This document shows, in pieces, positions 46,709-54,351 of a DNA stretch of 64,000 nt (position 1 is the first letter of the stretch; each line of letters opens with the position of its first letter). The notes beneath the pieces are model-generated. The model saw nothing but the letters and a program-made list of their open reading frames with translations. It searched no databases and was not told the origin of the DNA. Location of the stretch: contig NZ_CP141062.1 in NCBI RefSeq assembly GCF_034661295.1, positions 2,232,001 through 2,296,000 of the forward strand, in the 5' to 3' direction. The position numbers and the translations under genes were made by a program. This DNA comes from Faecalibacter sp. LW9. Its GTDB lineage: Bacteria; Bacteroidota; Bacteroidia; Flavobacteriales; Weeksellaceae.

Positions 46709-46714
46709 TCTGAA

Positions 46715-46904
46715 AAATGTATATTCTTCATTGCGCGTCAATATGGGATAGGAGCTTATGGTTATTATGCCACTGATGTTAATATTAGAGGTGGAATGAA
46801 AACTCGTATTCGAGAATATTTTTCGAGAACAAAAGTTTTTGTCGATCAAATTTTAGGCGTAGAGCCACAATGGATTTATAGGAGAAAAAATTGAGATTTT
46901 ATAA
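46715..46904 (+). pseudogene. C-terminal remnant of a SanA/YdcF-like (DUF218) protein
   Basis: Only the last 60 or so residues of the family remain: FIARQYGIGAYGYYATDVN, then KTRIREYFSRTKVFVDQILGVEPQ. The SanA-like family usually ends EPKFLGEKIEI. Here the open frame gives EPQWIYRRKN, but skipping the A at 46874 gives FIGEKIEIL and a stop at 46904, so the remnant is also frameshifted. The N-terminal 150 or so residues, including the catalytic part, are absent. It starts right after the efp terminator with no promoter seen. SanA-like proteins affect envelope permeability. Confidence 0.6.
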
Positions 46905-47116
46905 CCATCGAAAATTGATATTATAATTATATATTTACTGAGGTAAGTATATTTCTAATATGGTCATTTTTGTTAGTCCATATATAGTTTTTTTATTTTT
47001 AGAATTATATTTCATATCTGAATTATTATAATCATCTTACGATTAAATCCTATGAAAATCCTCATTTTTACTCTACAATTTATTTTTTTAAGTTGTTAGC
47101 TTTGAAATCATTTTTT
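46905..47116. other. Intergenic stretch, nothing recognised
   Basis: This AT-rich sequence between the SanA-like remnant and the menD terminator has no ORF, RNA or clear promoter. Confidence 0.4.
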
Positions 47117-47150
47117 AAAAAAAATAACCCGAAAAACGAATTTCCGGGTT
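47117..47150 (-). terminator. Terminator of menD
   Basis: AACCCG pairs with CGGGTT, with further A-T pairs inside, followed on the minus strand by AT and eight T. Confidence 0.75.
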
Positions 47151-47170
47151 AGAATATTGAGAGTAAACAT

Positions 47171-48841
47171 TTATTTTATACTCGAAAAATAAGCTCTTAA
47201 AATACTATCATTTGCAGCGTTTTTCGTGTCAATTTCTAAAATTTTGGGGCGATCACTTTCAGCATAGAAATTTGCATAAGCATTTTCTAAATCACTCAAA
47301 TTTGATACGATTTGATGTTCGAAGTTGAACATTTTTGCTAAATGCTCGGCTGTTAAATGATGCTTTGTTTCAAAATAATCTTCAACCACATCTGTTTCTG
47401 ATGGTCCAGGAATAAATTTAAAAATATTCCCACCGCCATTATTGATTAAGATAATTCTGAAATTCTTCGGCATATTTACATTCCATAAGGCATTTGAATC
47501 ATAGAAAAATGAAATATCACCCGTAATCATAACTGTATTTTCTCCAGATGCGATACAAGCTCCAATTGCCGTTGAAGTAGAGCCATCAATACCGCTTGTT
47601 CCGCGATTACAGAACACAGGATTTGAATCGTTATGATCAAATAATAATCCATAACGGATCACTGTTGAGTTTCCATATTGAATTTGCCAATTTTCAGGAT
47701 AATTCTTGATGATTGAGTCAAATGCTTTTAAATCGGAGAAAGGAATCATTTGGATGTATGCATCATGTTTTTTCTCGTTATTTACACGAATTGTATTCCA
47801 TTTCTCGAAGTAATCGGATTCCTTTGGATTCACAAAACCAATTAATTGTTCTAAGAAAAATTCTGGTTTTGTCTCAATTTTATCCGTCAAAACTTGATAC
47901 GTATCCGGTTGCCAATATTCATCTAAGTGCCAATGTTGCTCTGCTTTGTGCTCACGTAAAAAACGTTTGACTTTTTTCGAAACAATATTTTGTCCAATCG
48001 TTAATAAAATTTCAGGTTTTAAATCTTCCAATTCTTCATCAGGATAAGGAAAAATTACTTGATCAATTTTATTAAAGAATCTCGGATGATGAATATTCGA
48101 AGTGACTTCATTTAGAATGACAACCGAGTCATCTTGGGCTAATTGAATCAACAATTCGTTTAATGCTTTACTCGGACTGTGCATTCCAACTAGCACCAAT
48201 TTTTTCGATGAAGAATTCCAACGACGCATATAATCAAATACATCAATTTCTGGATATTGTTTTTCGTCAATGGTTATGTTATCTATGACAATATCAGGTG
48301 TTGTCACATAATCGTATAACGGTTCAGAAAATGGCATATTGATATGGATAGGAGCCGATTTATGAATACAATCGGTTAATGCATATTTAGTCAATAACAT
48401 ATTGCGAGTTAAATCATCTGTTTCTTCACTTTCAGACAACTGAACATTATGAACGCTATGTTTCTCGAATAAGTCTTTTTGACGAATGGTTTGTCCATCA
48501 AAATTATCTACCAAATGTTCTGGTCGATCAGCCGAAAGAACAATTAAAGGTACGTTTTGAAAAAATGCTTCCGTTACAGCAGGGTAGTAGTTCGCAGTAG
48601 CTGATCCTGATGTACAACAAACGACAACAGGTTTTTTGATCTGTTGTGCCATCCCAAGCGCAACAAAACCAGCTGAACGTTCATCTACAACGCTATATGT
48701 TTTAAATCGATTATCGTTTGCAAATTGCATAGTTAATGCACCATTACGAGAGCCTGGAGAAAGTACAATATGATCAATTCCAAACGCTAATAAAGTTTCT
48801 GCAATTAATTGTACATTCAGTTTATTTGATATTTTTCTCAA
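47171..48841 (-). CDS. menD: 2-succinyl-5-enolpyruvyl-6-hydroxy-3-cyclohexene-1-carboxylate synthase
   Basis: This is a 556-residue ThDP enzyme. The N-terminal domain holds VLSPGSRNGALTMQF and DERSAGFVALGMAQ (catalytic Glu of the ThDP family), and the C-terminal ThDP/Mg site is GDISFFYDSNALWN...NGGGNIF. It makes SEPHCHC from isochorismate and 2-oxoglutarate in menaquinone synthesis. The only start that fits is TTG at 48841, as an in-frame stop lies 5 codons upstream and no ATG precedes the conserved region. An IS3 element sits 26 bases upstream and separates it from its likely promoter. Confidence 0.93.
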   Translation of the reverse strand: MRKISNKLNVQLIAETLLAFGIDHIVLSPGSRNGALTMQFANDNRFKTYSVVDERSAGFVALGMAQQIKKPVVVCCTSGSATANYYPAVTEAFFQNVPLIVLSADRPEHLVDNFDGQTIRQKDLFEKHSVHNVQLSESEETDDLTRNMLLTKYALTDCIHKSAPIHINMPFSEPLYDYVTTPDIVIDNITIDEKQYPEIDVFDYMRRWNSSSKKLVLVGMHSPSKALNELLIQLAQDDSVVILNEVTSNIHHPRFFNKIDQVIFPYPDEELEDLKPEILLTIGQNIVSKKVKRFLREHKAEQHWHLDEYWQPDTYQVLTDKIETKPEFFLEQLIGFVNPKESDYFEKWNTIRVNNEKKHDAYIQMIPFSDLKAFDSIIKNYPENWQIQYGNSTVIRYGLLFDHNDSNPVFCNRGTSGIDGSTSTAIGACIASGENTVMITGDISFFYDSNALWNVNMPKNFRIILINNGGGNIFKFIPGPSETDVVEDYFETKHHLTAEHLAKMFNFEHQIVSNLSDLENAYANFYAESDRPKILEIDTKNAANDSILRAYFSSIK

Positions 48842-48907
48842 GGTTAAATGTCTTTAAATAAAAAAGGTGACTAGTCCTAAAATAGATTGACAGTTATTAA
48901 ACAATAT

Positions 48908-49723
48908 TTATATCTGAAGAGATTTTATTTCTTCGGATTTTTTGTGTCTCATTTCAGGGGTCTGCATATTGAGACTCAAATGAGGTCGTGTGTTATTATA
49001 AAGATACACACTTTGTTCTACCATTTTGGTTAATTCAGTAATATCTTTTGTTTTTTCGATTAAAAACTCTTGTTTCAATATCCCATTAATTCTTTCCGCT
49101 AAAGCATTTTGATAACAATCATAGCCGTCTGTCATCGATGGTATGATCTGATTTTGTTTTAAAATTGTCTGATAATATTCCGAGCAATACTGTAAGCCTC
49201 TATCCGAATGATGGATTAATTTCTCATTATTTATTCTATTTTTAATAGCCATTTTTAGCGCTATAGATACATTTTCCGCATTCATATTTTCACTTACAGA
49301 ATAACCCATTATTTTTCGACTATAAGCATCTGTCACTAAAGAAAGATAACAAACGGCTTGCTTGGTTTTTACATACGTTATATCACTTACAAAGACCTGT
49401 TCTGGTTTATTAATCTCTATTTCTTTGTATAAATTAGGATGTTTCCTTAACCAATGTTTAGAGAATGTGGTTCTTGTGTATTGTTTTTTAGGTGTTATAA
49501 GTAAATTTTCTCTTCTCAGATAATCAAACAAAGCATCTCGACCCATCTTTATGTTTAGCTCTTTTAGCTGTTCATTCAGAATATAATAAAGCTTTCGAGT
49601 TCCTATTCTTGGTAATTTTATTCGAACTTCTAGAACTAATTTTTTAACCTGTAAAAGCTCTGATTCTCGAATAGAATGACGTTTTAGTGCAGCATAGAAA
49701 CTTTGGCGACTTAACCCAAGCAA
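48908..49723 (-). CDS. IS3-family transposase OrfB (DDE integrase domain)
   Basis: This is a 271-residue rve-type integrase with an HTH_21 N-terminal part. The DDE triad is visible: Asp in FVSDITYVKT, Asp in HHSDRGLQYCS, and Glu in YQNALAERINGILKQEF. The frame is open well upstream of the first ATG, to the slippery site at 49786-49792. The product is therefore probably an OrfAB transframe protein made by -1 frameshifting. Confidence 0.93.
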   Translation of the reverse strand: MLGLSRQSFYAALKRHSIRESELLQVKKLVLEVRIKLPRIGTRKLYYILNEQLKELNIKMGRDALFDYLRRENLLITPKKQYTRTTFSKHWLRKHPNLYKEIEINKPEQVFVSDITYVKTKQAVCYLSLVTDAYSRKIMGYSVSENMNAENVSIALKMAIKNRINNEKLIHHSDRGLQYCSEYYQTILKQNQIIPSMTDGYDCYQNALAERINGILKQEFLIEKTKDITELTKMVEQSVYLYNNTRPHLSLNMQTPEMRHKKSEEIKSLQI

Positions 49724-49743
49724 TCGACATGAGCAAGAAACAG

Positions 49744-50133
49744 TTATTTCTTGTTTTTGGAGTTTGAGGATTGTTGGGTATTGTACTTTTTTCTGATTTG
49801 AGTACCAAGCTGTTCATCGGCTATATCAATCATTGTATTAAGTATTTTGACTCTTAGCTTTTCATCAGCCAATTCTTGTTCTAACCGTTTAATTTTTTGC
49901 GCTGGAGTTTCTTCTGATTTTGACATAGTATGAATAATTGGTTTGCTCCAATCTAAGTTACCATATTTTCTGAGCCAAACCAAAACTGTACTTCTTCCTT
50001 GTATTCCATAGCATTTTTGAGCTTGTTTGTAAGTAAAGTCGCCTTTTTCTATTTGGGATACAACGGCTAATTTAAAGCCTAAGGTGTAATCGCGTTGTGT
50101 TCTCTTTTTTCTTTCTGAATCTGATGAGTTCAT
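49744..50133 (-). CDS. IS3-family OrfA (helix-turn-helix)
   Basis: This 129-residue protein begins at ATG 50133 (a TTG at 50154 would lie in the inverted repeat region). The HTH is RDYTLGFKLAVVSQIEKGDFTYKQAQKCYGIQGRSTVLVWLRKYG, followed by a leucine-zipper-like coiled coil (KIKRLEQELADEKLRVKILNTMIDIADEQLG). It binds the IS ends and multimerises. An A6G heptamer (minus strand of 49786-49792) near its 3' end is the classic -1 slippery site joining it to OrfB. Confidence 0.9.
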   Translation of the reverse strand: MNSSDSERKKRTQRDYTLGFKLAVVSQIEKGDFTYKQAQKCYGIQGRSTVLVWLRKYGNLDWSKPIIHTMSKSEETPAQKIKRLEQELADEKLRVKILNTMIDIADEQLGTQIRKKYNTQQSSNSKNKK

Positions 50134-50186
50134 AATAAGTTGATTTAGTGTCAACTTATTTCAGGACGGGACAAGGTTTTGAATAG

Positions 50187-50194
50187 CAAATGTA
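50187..50194 (-). promoter_or_regulatory. Probable native promoter -7 element of menD, now separated by the IS
   Basis: TACATTTG on the minus strand matches TAnnTTTG. Its predicted start (near 50180) lies 7 bases before the IS end, so it would have served menD before insertion. It now reads into the IS genes, which have the same direction. Confidence 0.4.
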
Positions 50195-50233
50195 CTAAAC
50201 AAAACCCTTTATAAATATGATATTTTTAAGATA

Positions 50234-50977
50234 TTACGTGTGCATTCCTCCGTCTACACTTAATACTTGGCCAGTTACATAACTTGATAAATCAGAGGCT
50301 AAATATAAACAAGCGTTGGCTACATCTTCTGGTTGGCCTACACGTTTTAATGGAATACCTGCACGCCATTCTTCAACGACTTTAGGATCTAAAACTTCAG
50401 TCATTTCAGTTTCAATAAATCCTGGTGCAATGGCATTGCAACGAATATTACGAGAACCTAATTCTAATGCAACCGATTTTGTAAATCCAATTAGACCTGC
50501 TTTAGAAGCCGCATAATTTGCTTGTCCTGCATTTCCTGTAATTCCCACAATTGATGACATGTTCACGATTGAACCTGAACGTTGTTTCATCATCGGTTTG
50601 ATTACAGCTTTTGTTAAATTGAATGCAGAATTTAAGTTGGTTTGAATTACTTTTTCAAAATCATCTGAAGACATTCTCATTAAAAGTCCATCTTTTGTAA
50701 TCCCTGCATTATTAATTACAATATCAATTTGTCCAAATTCAGCTAAAACATCTTCCACTAATTTTTGAGCAGCATCATAGTCTGAAGCGTCCGATTGATA
50801 CCCTTTTACTTTTCCGTATTGTCCTAACTCAGCTTCTAAAGCTTGTGCTTTTTCTACTGAAGATGCATATGTAAAAACAACGTTCGCACCATTTTTTACA
50901 AAAACTTCAGCAATGCTTTTTCCAATACCACGTGTAGCACCAGTTATAATTGCAGTTTTTCCTTGTAATAAGTTCAT
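50234..50977 (-). CDS. fabG: 3-oxoacyl-ACP reductase
   Basis: This is a 247-residue short-chain dehydrogenase. The NADP loop is TGATRGIGKSIAE (residue 12), then NNAGITKDGLLMRM and the catalytic Ser138 region SIVNMSSIVGITGNAGQANYAASKAGLIGF (Tyr-x-x-x-Lys), ending TGQVLSVDGGMHT. This is a textbook FabG, reducing 3-ketoacyl-ACP in fatty acid elongation. It stands apart from other fab genes. Confidence 0.95.
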   Translation of the reverse strand: MNLLQGKTAIITGATRGIGKSIAEVFVKNGANVVFTYASSVEKAQALEAELGQYGKVKGYQSDASDYDAAQKLVEDVLAEFGQIDIVINNAGITKDGLLMRMSSDDFEKVIQTNLNSAFNLTKAVIKPMMKQRSGSIVNMSSIVGITGNAGQANYAASKAGLIGFTKSVALELGSRNIRCNAIAPGFIETEMTEVLDPKVVEEWRAGIPLKRVGQPEDVANACLYLASDLSSYVTGQVLSVDGGMHT

Positions 50978-51131
50978 ATAATAAGATCTTTAGAGGTGTC
51001 AAAAATACAATAATTTTTATATAAACCTTAAGGAAAGAAATGAATGTGGATTTCTTAAAATTTAATTTTTTTTAAATTTTAAGAAAATTTGGTATTAAGG
51101 TTGTAATTATCTCACTATAAACAAAATTATT

Positions 51132-51506
51132 ATGAAAAAATTATTGAAGTTCTTTTTAGTAACATTTTTTGCACTATTTGTATTTGCTGCATGTTCTGAT
51201 GATGATGATCCGGTAGATAATGATTTATTTGTGGGAACTTATACAGGAACTGTAGGGTATACAGATGCAACTACTACAATTAATGCAGATGGAAACGTTC
51301 GTGTGGTGAAAGTAGGAAATAAGTATAATTTTATTTTCTCGAATAGTATTCCGAATATTACAGGAGTAGAATTTAGAAGAGAAGATGCGAATTACAGCAT
51401 TAATGTCGATGGATCAGATTTATCTTATATCCGTATTAATGCAAATGATTTAAAAATTTTCTACGTTGTAGATGGGAAAACGTGGACAGCAAATGCTTCC
51501 AGATAA
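51132..51506 (+). CDS. Hypothetical lipoprotein
   Basis: This 124-residue protein has a lipoprotein signal (LFVFAACSDDDDP, lipidated Cys21). The acidic DDDD after the Cys resembles the lipoprotein export signal that sends Bacteroidota lipoproteins to the cell surface. The mature part is a small beta-rich domain with no recognised family. It is monocistronic. Confidence 0.72.
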   Translation: MKKLLKFFLVTFFALFVFAACSDDDDPVDNDLFVGTYTGTVGYTDATTTINADGNVRVVKVGNKYNFIFSNSIPNITGVEFRREDANYSINVDGSDLSYIRINANDLKIFYVVDGKTWTANASR

Positions 51507-51514
51507 TTCAAGTA

Positions 51515-51547
51515 GAAAAAAACTCGACCATTTGGTCGAGTTTTTTA
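51515..51547. terminator. Bidirectional terminator
   Basis: AAAAAACTCGACC pairs with GGTCGAGTTTTTT around ATTT, between the convergent lipoprotein gene and metK. Confidence 0.88.
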
Positions 51548-51559
51548 TTATGATATAGA

Positions 51560-52819
51560 TTAGATATTAAAAGCTTGTTTAACTTGCTCTACAAAATCTA
51601 ATTTTTCCCAAGTGAATAATTCAACTTCCACTTCAACAACATCGATTCCATTCGCAGATTCAAAACGTTTTGTTACTGTTTCTGGTTGACGTCCTAAGTG
51701 TCCGTAAGATGCTGTTTCTTGGTAGATAGGATTTCTTAATTTTAAACGAGTTTCAATAGCATAAGGACGCATATCGAAAATGTTTGAAACAATTTTAGAA
51801 ATTTCACCATCAGTCATCTCTACTTTAGCTGTACCTTTTGTATCCACTAATAAAGAAACTGGAGCCGCAACACCAATAGCATAAGATACTTGTACTAACA
51901 CTTCATCAGCAACACCAGCCGCAACTAAGTTTTTTGCAATGTGACGAGCAGCATATGCAGCAGAACGGTCTACTTTTGATGGATCTTTTCCAGAGAAAGC
52001 ACCACCACCGTGTGCACCTTTACCACCGTAAGTATCAACAATAATTTTACGACCAGTTAATCCTGTATCTCCGTGAGGTCCTCCAATGACGAATTTTCCT
52101 GTAGGGTTGATGTGATACGTAATGTTTTCATCAAATAATTCACGAATATGAACAGGTAATTGAGCTTTAACACGAGGAATCAAAATGTTAATTAAATCAT
52201 TTTGGATTTTATCTTGCATTGCTTGTTCGTTCGCAAAATCATCATGTTGCGTTGAAATAACGATTGTATCGATACGAACAGGCTTGTTGTTATCATTATA
52301 CTCAATAGTAACCTGAGATTTTGCATCTGGACGCAAGTATGGTAATAAATCATTTTCATGTTTACGAATATAAGCTAGCTCTTTCAAGATACGGTGAGAT
52401 AAATCTAACGCCAATGGCATATAGTTATCTGTTTCATTCGTTGCATAACCGAACATCATACCTTGGTCACCTGCACCTTGTTCTTCTTCAGAAGTACGTT
52501 CTACACCTTGGTTGATATCTGGAGACTGCTCATGAATTGCTGATAAGATTCCACAAGAATTTGCATCGAACATATATTCGCTTTTTGTGTAACCGATTTC
52601 TTTAATCGTATCACGTGCTACTTTCTGTAAATCGATATAGGCTTTTGATTTTACTTCTCCGGCTAAAACGACTTGACCTGTAGTTACTAATGTTTCACAA
52701 GCAACTTTACTTTGAGGGTCAAAAGCAATAAAATGATCTAATAATCCGTCAGAAATTTGGTCAGCAATTTTATCTGGATGTCCTTCAGATACAGACTCTG
52801 ATGTAAATAAATATGACAT
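51560..52819 (-). CDS. metK: S-adenosylmethionine synthetase
   Basis: This is a 419-residue MAT. Signatures [15 protein letters not shown] (about 118) and [22 protein letters not shown] (about 265) are intact, and [19 protein letters not shown] starts the enzyme. It makes SAM from methionine and ATP. A SAM-II-type riboswitch lies in its leader, so product feedback is expected. Confidence 0.97.
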   Translation of the reverse strand: MSYLFTSESVSEGHPDKIADQISDGLLDHFIAFDPQSKVACETLVTTGQVVLAGEVKSKAYIDLQKVARDTIKEIGYTKSEYMFDANSCGILSAIHEQSPDINQGVERTSEEEQGAGDQGMMFGYATNETDNYMPLALDLSHRILKELAYIRKHENDLLPYLRPDAKSQVTIEYNDNNKPVRIDTIVISTQHDDFANEQAMQDKIQNDLINILIPRVKAQLPVHIRELFDENITYHINPTGKFVIGGPHGDTGLTGRKIIVDTYGGKGAHGGGAFSGKDPSKVDRSAAYAARHIAKNLVAAGVADEVLVQVSYAIGVAAPVSLLVDTKGTAKVEMTDGEISKIVSNIFDMRPYAIETRLKLRNPIYQETASYGHLGRQPETVTKRFESANGIDVVEVEVELFTWEKLDFVEQVKQAFNI

Positions 52820-52865
52820 TTAACTAATATTTTTTATTTGAAAAATAGAGAGAATGCAGCAACTG

Positions 52866-52926
52866 AAGTTTCCTGGTTTAGCATTTGTTTAATGAGGTTG
52901 CAATCAGTCAAATCATTCCTCTCGAT
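52866..52926 (-). ncRNA. SAM-II-type riboswitch upstream of metK
   Basis: On the minus strand the leader reads GAGG (P1), GATTTGACTGATTGCAA, CCTC (P1'), then AAATGCTAAA. The published SAM-II aptamer has the same plan: GAUUUAACCGUAUUGCAA in the P1 loop and AAAUGUAGCUAAA in the 3' part. ACTGA in the loop can pair with TCAGT further on to form the pseudoknot. The 3' region is longer than in classic SAM-II and may match the 'long loops' variant of Bacteroidota. It is 47 bases from the metK ATG and directly follows a TATATTTG promoter. Confidence 0.65.
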
Positions 52927-52938
52927 AATTTGTGGGTT

Positions 52939-52946
52939 CAAATATA
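52939..52946 (-). promoter_or_regulatory. Promoter -7 element of metK
   Basis: TATATTTG on the minus strand matches TAnnTTTG. Transcription from near 52932 would start just before the riboswitch. Confidence 0.5.
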
Positions 52947-53236
52947 CGATACCTAGCCGAATCTAAAAACTTTTCAACTTACAAAATCGGCATTTTGAAA
53001 ATATTTTACTATTAATAATCTAGTGAACTAATAGACAAAAGAATTTTTTGTTTTATGCTTTTTTTTAGAAAAATATTCATGGAGCTGACATGGCTATTTT
53101 AAAAATCTGATTAAATTTACTCTTGAATAATTTATTTATAGAAAATAATTCTATAATACAGCTTAAAAAAGTAAATAATTTAACATTGAATCTTGGAAAA
53201 TCTATTTAAATTAGAAAAAAATTATTTACTCCTATT
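52947..53236. other. Divergent intergenic region, no gene seen
   Basis: This very AT-rich sequence lies between the metK promoter and lrp. The lrp promoter must lie here, but no full-match element stands out. Confidence 0.35.
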
Positions 53237-53698
53237 ATGAAAATTGATGAATTAGATCAACTCTTATTAATGCATTTACAGCAAAACAGTAAGATTACGT
53301 ATAAAGAATTATCCGATAAATTAAATCTTTCTTCTACAGCAATTCATGAGCGCATAAAGAAATTAGAAAAATCGGGTGTAATTAATAAATATGTAGCATT
53401 AGTAAATAGAAGGTTGATCAATAAAGAATTATTGGTATTTAGCCATATCAAATTAAGTCAACATTCACATGATAATATTAATTCGTTTGAATCTGAAATT
53501 AAAAATTTAAAAGAAGTTCAAGCTTGTTTCCATGTTAGTGGTGATTATGATTATATCGTAAAAATGGCGTTTGAAAGCATGGATGAGTATCGAGATTTTA
53601 TGGTGAATAAATTAACGACGATTAAAGGTATTGGCAGTACACATAGTACGTTTGTGATTGGAGATATTAAAGACGAAACATCATATCAATTAATATAA
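53237..53698 (+). CDS. Lrp/AsnC family transcriptional regulator
   Basis: This 153-residue protein has an N-terminal winged helix (LDQLLLMHLQQNSKITYKELSDKLNLSSTAIHERIKKLEKSGVI) and a C-terminal RAM effector domain (VQACFHVSGDYDYIVKMAFESMDEYRDFMVNKL). It senses amino acids by family. msrA starts one base after its stop, so the two are co-transcribed and the regulator may control msrA or nearby metK. Confidence 0.93.
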   Translation: MKIDELDQLLLMHLQQNSKITYKELSDKLNLSSTAIHERIKKLEKSGVINKYVALVNRRLINKELLVFSHIKLSQHSHDNINSFESEIKNLKEVQACFHVSGDYDYIVKMAFESMDEYRDFMVNKLTTIKGIGSTHSTFVIGDIKDETSYQLI

Positions 53699-53699
53699 A

Positions 53700-54230
53700 A
53701 TGATAGAGACAGCAATATTTGGAGCAGGATGTTTTTGGTGTGTAGAGGGAGTTTATAATCTTCTTCAAGGTGTAAAACTAGCAACATCTGGTTATTCAGG
53801 TGGTACAACAGAAAATCCAACATATAAAGAAGTTTGTACAGGTGAAACGAATCATGCAGAGGTGGTAAAAATTGATTTTGATCCATCAGTCATAAGCTAT
53901 GATGAATTATTAGAAGCTTTCTGGACTGTACATGATCCGACGAGTTTAAATCGTCAAGGGGAGGATGTAGGTACGCAATACCGTTCTGTAATTTATTATT
54001 TAAATGAAGAGCAAAAAGCAAAAGCTGAGGCTGCGAAAGCAAAATTGGATGCTTCTGGTTATTATGACAAACCTATTGTAACAATGATTGAACCGTTTGA
54101 TGTATTTTATCCAGCTGAAGACTATCATCAAGGTTATTATAATGAAAATCCAAATCAACCATATTGTTCAGGAGTGGTAGGACCTAAAATTCAGAAATTT
54201 AGAGCAAAATTTGCAGATAAATTAAAATAA
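53700..54230 (+). CDS. msrA: Peptide methionine-S-sulfoxide reductase MsrA
   Basis: This is a 176-residue MsrA with the catalytic motif GAGCFWCVEGVY (GCFW, Cys about 11). TSGYSGGTTENPTYKEVCTGETNHAEVVKIDFDP and YHQGYYNENPNQPYCSGVVGPKIQKFR complete the fold. It reduces methionine-S-sulfoxide in proteins. It has no signal peptide, so it is cytoplasmic. Confidence 0.96.
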   Translation: MIETAIFGAGCFWCVEGVYNLLQGVKLATSGYSGGTTENPTYKEVCTGETNHAEVVKIDFDPSVISYDELLEAFWTVHDPTSLNRQGEDVGTQYRSVIYYLNEEQKAKAEAAKAKLDASGYYDKPIVTMIEPFDVFYPAEDYHQGYYNENPNQPYCSGVVGPKIQKFRAKFADKLK

Positions 54231-54303
54231 GTCATAGATGAAAGTTATTTTGGTATAGTTTTTGTTTATGATAAATTACAAACCAACCAACCAAACCAAC
54301 CGT

Positions 54304-54351
54304 AGGCGAAAGGGGCTCTTCATAAATGTAAGAACTACTTTCGCCTTTTTT
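54304..54351 (+). terminator. Terminator of lrp-msrA
   Basis: AGGCGAAAG pairs with CTTTCGCCT across a 25-base loop, followed by T6. It is preceded by an unusual AACC-rich tract (54278-54301). Confidence 0.75.

Larger units (their letters stand above)
48868..50173 (-). mobile_element. IS3-family insertion sequence, complete, 1306 bp
   Basis: The terminal inverted repeats are imperfect over about 25 bp: the left end begins TGACTAGTCCTAAAATAG and the right end, reversed, begins TGTCCCGTCCTGAAATAAG; both then reach TTGACA. A 3-bp target duplication AGG flanks it (48865-48867 and 50174-50176). It carries orfA and orfB with a frameshift window between them. The intact ends, duplication and ORFs mark a recent, probably active insertion between fabG and menD. 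Confidence 0.93.

Noticed and set aside
46655-46714. Start of a new gene at 46655 right after efp
   Set aside because: The first 20 codons read through the efp terminator hairpin; only the later part resembles the SanA family, so it is a remnant.
52850-52930. SAM-I (S-box) riboswitch upstream of metK
   Set aside because: The S-box core and its P1-P4 layout are absent, while the GATTT...TTGCAA loop and AAATGCTAAA segment fit SAM-II.
54278-54301. AACC-rich tract after msrA as another copy of the array linker
   Set aside because: It shares AACCAACC with the linker but lacks the ACTATAAAAAACACTATG block and the paired hairpins.
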